Source of the DNA: Allomyces macrogynus ATCC 38327
Taxonomy: Eukaryota; Blastocladiomycota; Blastocladiomycetes; Blastocladiales; Blastocladiaceae
DNA: 16,225 nt
Assembly: GCA_000151295.1 (NCBI GenBank)
Contig: GG745345.1
Coordinates: 642,308-658,532 of the forward strand
Reading direction: 5' to 3'
The position numbers were made by a program, and so were the translations under genes. How positions within the stretch are numbered: position 1 is the stretch's first letter; each line of letters opens with the position of its first letter. Shown piece after piece: positions 8,274 to 16,225 of this stretch. The notes beneath the pieces were generated by a model. That model saw only the letters and a list, made by a program, of their open reading frames with translations. It searched no databases and was not told the DNA's origin.

Positions 8274-10401
8274 ATGGAGATCGTCTACGTCTACCAAAAG
8301 AAGCGCAAGGAGTTTGGGCGGCAGCCGCTCTTTGGCGACCGCCCGCCCGAGGTCACGGTCCATGTCCCGAGCGACCCGACGCTCGCCGACAACTATGTCG
8401 AGCGCAACCCCATGAATGTTGAGATGCAGGCAGCGCCGGAAATGAGCGAGCACGAGGTTCGGGCACGGCTCCCGGATTCTAAGATGTTGGGGCCATGGTG
8501 CTGACCGCATGCGTGCGTACGTGCGCACTGGCTGACCTTAGATCAATACCGAGAGCATTGTCATGGCCAACCAAGGCATTCAGCACACCGAGGGCGGGTG
8601 GCCAAAAGATGTCGACTCGACCGACGTGGAGCACACGCTGCGGTACCGCCGCAAGGTCGAAAAGGACGAGGAGTACACGCGCGTAGTCAAGACGCTCAGC
8701 GAAGTGCGTTGGTTCATGCTCGCACCGTGAACCGCTCCCGCTCCGTTCGCCCTGCTCACTCGACCCGACCGATTCCGCCGTGCGCACGTAGACGCTCGAG
8801 CATTGCATCAAGCAAAACAATGCCATCGACATTTACGACGAGTACTTTGCGTCGGTCAAGGAGGAGCTCAACACGGACCCGCCGTCGGCCAAGACGCTCA
8901 ACGTGTACCGGTACGCGTCCTTCTTATGCCTATGGGCACATCCGTGCGCCCATCCCTCATCGAACGTCTCGCGCGCTCGCAAAATTGACCTCACTAGCGA
9001 CCCGAACCCCGTCAAGCGTACGGCGTCATGCTTGTCATGGTACCCCGAGGACGGCAACCGCATTGCCGTCGCCTACTCGTCGCTTGCCTTCCAGCAGACG
9101 CCGCTCGGCATGACCAGCGAGTCGTATATCTGGGACATTGAGAACCCGAACCAGCCGGACCAGACGATCTTGCCGTCATCGCCGCTCGTCTGCATCAAGT
9201 ACAACCCAAAGGACCCTCATATTTTGGTGGGCGGCAGCTACAATGGGCTCGTTGCGTATTGGGATACGCGCAAGGGCAGTTATCCGGCCGACTCGTCGAC
9301 GATCGACAAGTCGCACCGCGACCCGGTCACGTCGGTCGCGTGGGTGCAGTCCAAGACTGGGTCTGAGTTTTTCTCAACGTCGACCGACGGGCAGGTCATG
9401 TGGTGGGACATTCGCAAGCTCGCCGAGCCGACCGAGACATTATGGCTCGACGCGGAAAAGAATAACCGGATTGTTGGCGGGACGGTGCTCGATTTTGAGC
9501 CAACCATGGTGCGGGAACGGGCTCTCCTTTTTGCAACAACGTGGAGCGAAATATGTTTGACGCACGATTCTCGCTGCGCACCCTCGTCTAGCCCACGAAA
9601 TTCATGGTCGGCACGGAAGCCGGGCTCGTGGCCATGTGCAACAAGAAGGCCAAGACCCCCGCCGACCGCATCTCGCACACCTACCCGGGCCACCTCGGTC
9701 CCGTCTTTGCCCTGCAGCGCAACCCCTTCTTCCTGAAAAATTTCTTGACCGTCGGCGACTGGGGCGCCAAGGTCTGGTCCGAGGACGTGCGCTCGCCGCT
9801 CATGGCGACCCGCGCGCACACGGCCTACCTGACGGATGGGTGCTGGTCGCCAGTCCGTCCAGCCGTCTTTTTCACGGGCCGCGCCGACGGCGCCATGGAC
9901 GTCTGGGACTGTCTGTTCAAGCAGTCGGCGCCGACACTGACGGTGCAAGTGGGCGCGTCGCCGATCCACGCACTCCGCGTGCAAGAGCACGGCAAAGTCG
10001 TGGCCGTCGGCGCGCGCGACGGGTCGACGACGTTGCTCGAGTTGTCGGACGCATTGACCAAGCCGCAGAACGGTGAAAAGGCCATGTTCTCGCAAATGCT
10101 CGAGCGCGAACTCAAGCGCGAGAAGACGCTTGAGGCCGCCGCGCGCGAGAAGCGACTCAAGGCCGCTCAGGCGAAGAGGCCGGGATCGTCCGGGTCCGCG
10201 GGCAAGCAGCAAGTGGACTTGGTCGCACTGCTCGCAGAACTCGAGGGAAACGAGCAGGTGCAGGCGGCGAACAACGATTTTTTCAAGATCATCGAGGAGG
10301 AGCAGGCGCGGCTCGCCAAGCAGCAGCAGCAGAATGCAAATGCCGTGTCCCCTGCGGCGGCGGCGTCGGCGGTGGCTGCGGCTGCGGGGGAGAGCGCATG
10401 A
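8274..10401 (+). CDS. DNAI2: Axonemal outer-arm dynein intermediate chain DNAI2 (IC2/ODA6-type), five exons
   Basis: WD-repeat intermediate chain at the base of the ciliary outer dynein arm; with DNAI1 it anchors the heavy chains and docks the arm. Exons are 8274-8456, 8542-8703, 8792-8910, 8998-9508 and 9592-10401. The introns, 83-88 nt, are all GT-AG and join in frame to 594 residues (human 605). The start MEIVYVYQKKRKEFG matches the family N-terminus. Further family signatures: MSEHE, GGWPKD, RRKVEKDEEY, EHCIKQNNAIDIYDEYF, GNRIAVAYS, SYIWDIENPN, SSPLV, SHRDPV, QSKTGSEFFSTSTDGQVMWW, TKFMVGTE, ALQRNPFFLKNFLTVGDW and WSPVRP. The central part folds as a WD40 propeller; the last about 110 residues are charged, Ala/Gln-rich and probably helical. 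Intron 1 ends GGCTGACCTTAG, giving a clear branch-like CTGAC. Presence implies motile flagella, here on zoospores. The assignment is very secure. Confidence 0.97.
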
Positions 10402-11128
10402 TGACGCGCGGTGGCAGGCGCGGCGCGTGCGTGCGTGCTGACTGGGGACTCTTTGTTTGTTGTGTGTCGGGAACGAAGGGGGAACTGGTTGGCGGACTGG
10501 GCGGGATATTTATTTTGCACATTGGACGGCACGGTCGGTTTCTTTGCGGCCCGGACGCGGCGCTGACGAAGCTCGCGCGTTATTCCAACCACTCCCCAGA
10601 CGGGCGACACTGGGCTGAGGAACCGCACCAACTTGGGCGGTGGTGGTGAGATGATATCGCTTGGAGGACAAAGCTATCAAGGAATCGAGCGGGAGATCAG
10701 TCAGCTTGTCAGCTTGTCAGACACCCGTGCGGCCTCGGCTCGGTGGAGGAGCTCTTCTTCCATCACAAATCACCATTTCACCAAAGACTCGGATCTCGCG
10801 CGTCTGAGCAGCCCTTCGTTGCGCGCGTTGGTGCTTTTGGGGATGGTTGCGCCGTCTTTCTTCTTTTTTTCATTAGCGCACGCGCGTCCCTCATGTCGCT
10901 TCTCTCCTCTCTCCCCTGCCTCCGTCAGAGCCGGCCCGTCCGGTTCCCTCTCGCTCCAAATCCTTTCTCTCCCCGTCAAGTGCTGCCACTTCGTGCACCA
11001 TCCTCGATCTGCCGCGACCACCACGCCAGCAACGACGACGACCCGCGCGCACCAGCAGCAACTGCAATCAACTCGTTGGACCCGTCGGCGTCACGCTCTC
11101 CCAGCTCCAGTCGTTCAAGATCAACGCC
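10402..11128. other. Intergenic: DNAI2 3' flank and G6PD promoter/leader
   Basis: About 730 nt with no supported gene on either strand. TATTTATTTTGCA at about 10507-10519 is an AT-rich island that could lie in the DNAI2 3' end-formation region. From about 10840 to 11000 the plus strand is strongly pyrimidine-rich (TTTCTTCTTTTTTT, then CTCTCCTCTCTCCCC), consistent with the promoter and leader of the downstream dehydrogenase gene. Confidence 0.45.
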
Positions 11129-13049
11129 ATGGCACACCCGACCCCCGCCCCGATCATCCCGCCTGCTGGGCCCGTGCCCATGCCGCCCGCGAGTCCCGTG
11201 CTCGCGACCGACGAGTATGTCACGGTCGTCGGTGCGTGTCGTGTCGTTTGTCGTGTTGAGAGGGCGTGGTTGCGCTTGGTGCTGTGTCGGCCCCGCTTCC
11301 ATGTCTCAGCTTGCCGCAGCGCGAGGGGATCTGTGACGGTTGCAGGACCGAGCGCTGCGGATCAGACAAAACCGGGGTGTTCCCTCTTGCTTGTCAGTCT
11401 GCTGGTCCTGCACCGGGCAGATGGGACCGCGCCGTAGGGGTGGTGGAATAGCGACGGATAACGACACCAGCAACCATTGCCGCTGACCCGCTCGCTTCCC
11501 CCACCCTCCTCCTGATTCTATCTCGCGCCCAGTCCTCGGCGCGTCGGGCGACCTGGCCAAGAAAAAGACCTACCCGGCGCTTTTTGCGCTCTTCAAGCAC
11601 GAGTTTCTCCCGCCGACCGCGCAAATCGTGGGCTATGCGCGGTCTCACCTCGAGATCAACGACTTCCACGCGCGGTTGCGCAACTTCATCAAGACCAAGA
11701 CCGCCGACGAGGCCAAGCAACTGACGGCCTTCCTGGCCAACTGCCACTACCGGTCGGGCCAGTACGACCAGGTCGAGGACTTCCAGCAGCTCGACGCCTA
11801 TCTGACGGACCTCGAGGCGCGGTACGCGCGCCCGCCGCAGTCGCGCAACCGCATCTACTACTTTGCCCTGCCGCCGACCGTGTTTGTGCCCGTTGCCAAT
11901 AACTTGCGCGACCACGTTTACCCGCGCGGCGACCATGCGGGCTGGGCGCGCGTGATTGTGGAAAAACCGTTTGGCCACGACCTCGAGTCGAGCCGCGCGC
12001 TGGGGCGTGCTTTGGCGGCCAAGTGGAACGAGCACGAGCTCTACCGGATCGACCACTACCTCGGCAAGGAAATGGTCAAGAACTTGATTTCGTTGCGTTT
12101 TGCGAACGTGTTTTTCGCGTCGGTCTGGCACCGGCACGCGATTCATAACGTGCAGATCACGTTCAAGGAGCCGTTTGGGACCGAAGGGCGTGGCGGTTAC
12201 TTTGACGAGTTTGGGATCGTGCGCGACGTCATGCAGAACCACCTGCTGCAGATCTTGACGCTCGTCGCCATGGAACGGCCCGTGTCGTTGACGGCGGACG
12301 ACGTGCGCAACGAGAAAGTCAAGGTGTTGCGGTCCATGTCGGCGCTCGACTTGAAGGATATGGTCCTGGGCCAGTACACGGCGTCGCCCGACGGCGCCAA
12401 GCCGGGGTACCTCGACGACAAGACGGTGCCTGCCGGGTCGCGCACGCCGACTTATGCGGCCGCCGTGTTCCATATCAACAACGACCGGTGGGAGGGCGTC
12501 CCCTTCATTTTGCGGTGTGGCAAGGCGCTGAACGAGGCGAAAGCCGAGATCCGCATCCAGTTCCGCGACGTGCCTGGCGCCGGCATGTTCCCGTCGCCGC
12601 TGTCGCGCAATGAACTGGTCATTCGCGTGCAGCCCAACGAGTCTGTCTACCTGAAACTCATGAACAAGGAACCGGGGCTCTCGTTCCGCCAACATATTCG
12701 CGAACTCGACTTGTCGTACCAGACACGGTACGAGGGCGTGCGGATCCCGGACGCGTACGAGGCACTGCTCGTCGACGTCTTGCGTGGCGACCAGGCCAAT
12801 TTCGTCCGTGACGATGAGCTCGACGCGGCCTGGGCCATTTTCACTCCCGTCTTGCACCAGATTGATGCGGGCGCCGTCGTGCCGGAACCTTACACGTACG
12901 GCTCGCGCGGACCCGCGGCGATGACGGCGTTCATGGAACAGTTGGGCGTTGCCCGCGACCGCCAAGAGTACCACTGGCAGGGGAAGCCGACGGCCACGGT
13001 CGCGGCGCCGGCGCCGCAGCCGGCGCAGCAGCCGCAGTCGAAGATGTGA
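11129..13049 (+). CDS. ZWF1: Glucose-6-phosphate 1-dehydrogenase, two exons
   Basis: Oxidises glucose 6-phosphate to 6-phosphogluconolactone with NADP+, the first and rate-setting step of the oxidative pentose phosphate pathway; cytosolic supply of NADPH. Exons are 11129-11231 and 11533-13049, joined across a 301-nt GT-AG intron that splits a Val codon, giving 539 residues (family about 480-520; the extra length is a Pro-rich N-terminal extension and an Ala/Pro/Gln tail). Motifs: coenzyme site LGASGDLAKKK (residues 36-46), EKPFGHDL, the substrate signature RIDHYLGKE (206-214) with the binding Lys, and IVRDVMQNHLLQ with the probable catalytic His at about 271. Later conserved blocks include VPFILRCGKAL, YEALLVDVLRGDQ and F.R.DELDAAW. 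The ATG lies in GCCATGG and is the only start that leads into the coenzyme fold. Early placement of the intron just before the Rossmann motif is typical of fungal G6PD genes. Confidence 0.98.
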
Positions 13050-13412
13050 CGAGGTGGTGGGCGGCGCGTGTGAGTGGGTCGCCGAGGTGGGTGAGAGCAG
13101 GCGCAGAGACCCGAGTTGTTTTTGTATCGGCGGCCAAGTCTTTTGAGGCCGCCGAGTCGGGGACGCGAGAGAGGCCCGCGTTGAGATGCAAACAGAACAT
13201 GATAACCATTTGGTGATTGCCATGCAGATCCGCGGCGCGATGTTATCGACCAGTTGGCGTTCTGGATGCGCGTGGGGACACCCAGGTCCCCGCGCTTGCA
13301 CAAGTCGACCAAGATCCGCGACGTGCGTCGGCCACAAGAGCAGTCAGTCAATACAAAAAACGGCTATATAGACGCTAAACAACAGCAATCAACGACGACG
13401 GTACCCCACGAC
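13050..13412. terminator. Convergent 3' intergenic region between G6PD and bS18m
   Basis: The two genes point toward each other, so 363 nt must hold both 3' UTRs and cleavage sites. There is no AATAAA on the plus strand just after the dehydrogenase stop. ATACAAAAAACGGCTATATAG at about 13352-13372 is the most AT-rich part. No gene was seen. Confidence 0.4.
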
Positions 13413-14248
13413 TTACATGTGGTCAAAGTTCATGGTCTCGGTCTTGCCAATCTTGACGAGGTCCGGGCGGTAGGTGTAAGGCATGAGCCCCATGGCGCGT
13501 GCGCGCTTGATCACCTTGGTCAGCTTGCGGTGGTTCTTGGCCGTCAGCTTGCTGTGCTTGCGGTGCATGATCATCCCCGTCTCGGTCACGAAATGCGCAA
13601 GCAGTTCGTAGTCCTAGCGCGCGAGAGGTGGGAAAGGGTCAATGTCGAGTGGGGAGGGGGGAGAGCGACGAACGGGAAGCGGAAACGGACCTTGTAGTGC
13701 GACGCCGGCTCAGTGCCCATGGCCTTGAACACGTCGACGCGTGCGCGCGACAGCTCAGTCGGGTTGCGGATAAAGGGCTCGGTCTCGTCCAGGTCCTTGG
13801 CCGTGTACATCTGGAAAGCGCCGTGGGGGAGCAGGTTGCAGCGTGAGCCGACGTGGCCGGCGCGGAGAGCGGAACAGACTGCCAACAGCATCGTGGGCCA
13901 TGGAGTGGCATTCTTGATGCCCGCCGCATGTTCTCCACCCACTGGATGCTCCAGACGATCAACGGGTGCGCCGTACCGAACCCATCTTGTAGTCCTTGAA
14001 CGTGCCCGCGAGAGGGAGCGCCTCTGTTCGAAGCCCGTCCATTCGTGATCAGCCCTCCGCTGGTAACATCAATTTCCTTGTCATTTTGAGAATCCGATTA
14101 TACCAGGGTCGGTCGCGAGCCTACGCGGTGCTGCAGCGTCGTCGGCTGATGGTGCTGCCGAAGCGGCAGTCGACTGGGCACGCGAGGCCGCGACGGCCAG
14201 GGCCGGGCGCATGGGCCGGACCGAGAGAGCGGCGAGTCGGGACAACAT
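13413..14248 (-). CDS. RSM18: Mitochondrial small-subunit ribosomal protein bS18m, four exons
   Basis: Component of the mitochondrial 30S-type subunit, bacterial S18 family. Minus-strand exons in my model are 14104-14248, 13977-14023, 13691-13810 and 13413-13613, giving 170 residues. The conserved core HYKDYELLAHFVTETGMI, then KNHRKLTKVIKRARAMGLMPYTYRP, is the S18 signature (FVT.TG...K..R.L.KAIKRAR..GL.P). Exon 1, MLSRLAALSVRPMRP onward, is an Arg/Ala/Ser-rich amphipathic mitochondrial presequence. Exon 2 (47 nt) contributes FKDYKMGS, so the junction reads YKMGSMYTAKDLDETE. In position this parallels the W/Y-K-x-G-x-x-Y-x-P-x-D-L segment I recall from filamentous-fungal S18m. Introns of 80, 166 and 77 nt are GT-AG and in phase. 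A simpler model starts at ATG 13891 (133 residues) and ignores exons 1-2. The core is certain; the N-terminal structure is inferred. Confidence 0.88.
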
Positions 14249-14471
14249 TGCAGCAAGTGGGCGGTCCCCGTGCGTTTTACTGCAAGTGGAATTTGAAGAA
14301 GCCGACGACAACGTCGTTCGAGGTGATCACGAGCAAGAGCAAAGGCGATCTGCATGTGATCACAACAACTTGGGCCAGCACACACGAACACGACCATGAC
14401 ATCGGGACTCCAGAGTACTCGAGCGCATCCAACGGACCAGCACGACCAGCACCGCACGTACCCGACGCAAG
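14249..14471. promoter_or_regulatory. Short divergent promoter region, bS18m / DYNC2I2
   Basis: Only 223 bp separate the start codons of two divergently transcribed genes, one mitochondrial ribosomal and one flagellar. Both promoters and leaders must fit here. No TATA box is evident. Two TGATCAC motifs stand 30 bp apart (about 14325 and 14357). No coding sequence was seen. Confidence 0.55.
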
Positions 14472-16164
14472 ATGATGCAAGCGATCCGATTCAGCGACCA
14501 GGGCGGGACCACCGCTGCCGTGCCCTCTACGTGGCGCGACCGCAAAGTCGCCGTGGCCGCGACCGAGATGCAAACCGACCCGATTGGCCTTCAGCACCAA
14601 GAGACCCAAGTCGTTGCTCGCGCAAGTGTCGAGGCCCAGACGGACCCGACGGTCACGTCGGCGCGGTCGTCGCGCGGCCGGCTGTTTGATGTGGGCCCGC
14701 TGACAGCATTCTTGCAGCGCGTCGAGCGGCCCTTGGCCGATATGTTGATGGAGAATTTGCAGACAACGGCGTTTAGCGGTGTGTTGTGTTGCCAGTGTGT
14801 TCTTGCTGGGTGTGCGCATGCTGACAGGTCTCCATTCGGCCAGAATGGGGCCTTGACTGGGGCACCGACGACGTTGATGAAGCGGACCGCAACCAGCCTC
14901 TGCTGCAAGTGTCAGATACGGACCTGCTCGTCGACCCGGACGTGGTTGATCCGGACATGACGCTCGTGGCCATGGACAAGAGCCAGTCGGGCAACTCGCT
15001 CGTGCTCGGGTACCGTCAAGTCCCTGCTTCCCTCGACGCGAGGTGCTGGCTCTCACCACCCCCGTCCGAATCTCCAGCTACGCCATCCCACACCGCGTCA
15101 CCCGCGCTGCTGATACGTGGTGCACGCACGCGTCGCGGCTGTCCATGTGGCAAGCCGGGAAACCGACCGCGTCGACGACCCTCACCTCGTGTGTGACAAC
15201 CGTCGCCATCCACCCGGACACGTCCGCCTGGGTCGCTGCGGGTACATGGCTCGGGACCGTGCTGCTGTGGGACACGGGCTTGACCACCGCCGCCACCTCG
15301 GCCGCCTCGTCCATCGCACACCAGGACGCCGTCACGGCCGTCCGGTGGTGCGGGCCCATGGTCTGGTCCATTGCACTCGACGGCGCCCTGATCGAGTGGC
15401 GGCGCGCGCGCGACGGGCTCGAGGCCGTGCGGCACTTGGTCGTGGCGATTCCGAGGACGCAGCTCGGGTGTGGGTTGATGAGCATGGCAATGCACCCGGA
15501 CCCGGTGTCGAGCGTGGTCGTGTTGGCGACCGAGGTCGGGCAGGTGATTCACATGGATGCGCGGAGGATGAAGGCCGTGGGGAAGGCAGCGGCGACGCAG
15601 GGCAGTGTGGCCACGGCACCGCATTTCCGGTACGCGGGGCATGTGGGCGTGGTTCCCGGGCTCGCGTTCAATGCGTTTGTGCCGATGTGCGTGTCGGTTG
15701 GAGATGACGGCAAGTTGGCACTGTACCGTGTATTCCGGGTGCGATCTGGGTGTCCTCGATTTGTGCAAGTTGCACCGCCGCCATTTCTGACACACGAGCG
15801 TTTCTAGGACACGCCCATCCACCTCGTCCACATGGCGACACCATTACTCGCTGTCGCGTGGTCGCCGCTCCGCCCGGCCGTGCTGGCCGTGACCACCGCG
15901 ACCTCGCTCTCCATCTACGACTTGGCGGCCAACTTGGTCCAGCCGGTCGCGACGCTCGCGCTCAACTGCACGGGCTCCGTGTTTTTCCACCCGACGCTAC
16001 CGATCATCTACGTTGGTGCCCTGGCCGGTGGCAAGAGCGGTGTGCAGACGGTTCGGCTCGGCAGCGAGCTCGTGACGCGCGATATCGGCGTGCGCAGGCG
16101 AGACGTGGCGGCGCTCGCCAAGTTGATGGGGACGGCTGACGAAGATGAGCACTGGGACGAGTGA
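14472..16164 (+). CDS. DYNC2I2: Dynein-2 (intraflagellar transport) intermediate chain DYNC2I2/WDR34, four exons
   Basis: WD40 intermediate chain of cytoplasmic dynein-2, the retrograde IFT motor. Preferred exons are 14472-14780, 14828-15009, 15078-15738 and 15808-16164, giving 502 residues (human 536). The N-terminus AVPSTWRD, then two MQTDP/AQTDP light-chain-type motifs, then FDVGPLTAFLQRVERPL and NLQTTAFSG, match the family order in human WDR34 (VPSQWR, QT repeats, LAAFLRRVE, AFDGF). The propeller follows: GTVLLWDTG, FRYAGHVGVVPGLAFN, SVGDDGKLALYRVF and AVAWSPLRPAVLA; it ends in an acidic tail EDEHWDE. Introns 2 and 3 are 68 and 69 nt. Intron 1 is uncertain: 14781-14827 (47 nt, keeps AFSG) or 14779-14843 (65 nt); both keep the same downstream frame. 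Start is the first of two adjacent ATGs. Divergent neighbour of bS18m and about 4 kb from DNAI2. An alternative, WDR60/DYNC2I1, is unlikely because the long N-terminal extension of that protein is absent. Confidence 0.9.
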
Positions 16165-16225
16165 TTGTGGGAGACTGAATGGAGACTCGTGTCGCTTGCA
16201 GCGTGCCGTGTCGGCGCACGAATAC

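Noticed and set aside
9280..10212. Long minus-strand frame opposite DNAI2
   Set aside because: Shadow of the sense exons; no recognisable protein.
11394..13337. A 647-codon open frame antisense to the G6PD gene
   Set aside because: It mirrors the codon structure of a GC-rich gene on the other strand, has an Arg/Val/His-biased composition, and shows no domain. The sense frame is unmistakable G6PD.
13889..13942. Start of bS18m at 13891 or at a GTG at 13942
   Set aside because: Possible, but the joined model with upstream exons gives a better presequence and restores a conserved segment. GTG is not a usual nuclear start.
15016..15831. Long minus-strand frame opposite DYNC2I2
   Set aside because: His/Arg/Pro-rich shadow of the WD40 exons.

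Overview
The window looks like nuclear DNA from a GC-rich, intron-containing, flagellated (zoosporic) fungus. Blastocladiomycota or Chytridiomycota are the most likely groups, but this is inferred from gene content and not from any marker match. Two ciliary dynein intermediate chains show that the organism builds motile flagella. The mitochondrial bS18 and the secreted protein look fungal. Introns are GT-AG, mostly about 65-125 nt, with a few of 166-301 nt.

Layout. (1) 183-1328, minus: Ran GTPase in four exons. (2) 1329-2346: divergent intergenic region with a TGACGTCA palindrome. (3) 2347-about 3488/3561, plus: secreted Gly/Lys/Asn-rich protein with a conserved-looking C-terminal domain; its last residues appear to be out of frame by one base. 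(4) About 3.6-8.0 kb: a lower-GC, gene-poor stretch with several related, broken copies of an F-box/LRR-like family. Copy A (minus, about 5012-5461) is interrupted by a 19-bp tandem duplication. Copy B (minus, about 6136-7840) is spread over several frames. Copy C (plus, about 4207-5169) is inverted and carries an in-frame stop. A duplicated 3' end lies at about 5888-6020. (5) 8274-10401, plus: axonemal outer-arm dynein intermediate chain DNAI2/IC2, five exons. (6) 11129-13049, plus: glucose-6-phosphate dehydrogenase, two exons. (7) 13413-14248, minus: mitochondrial ribosomal protein bS18m, four exons in my reconstruction. (8) 14472-16164, plus: dynein-2 (IFT) intermediate chain DYNC2I2/WDR34, four exons, sharing a 223-bp divergent promoter region with bS18m.

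The housekeeping genes belong to unrelated processes: nuclear transport, pentose phosphate pathway and mitochondrial translation. The two dynein intermediate chains act in the same organelle but in different complexes: DNAI2 in the outer arm that drives beating, DYNC2I2 in the retrograde IFT motor. Finding both within 6 kb is notable but may be chance. The least explained part is the 3.6-8.0 kb F-box/LRR-like cluster, which looks like a lineage-specific family undergoing duplication, inversion and decay. I found no CRISPR array, transposase, tRNA or rRNA.
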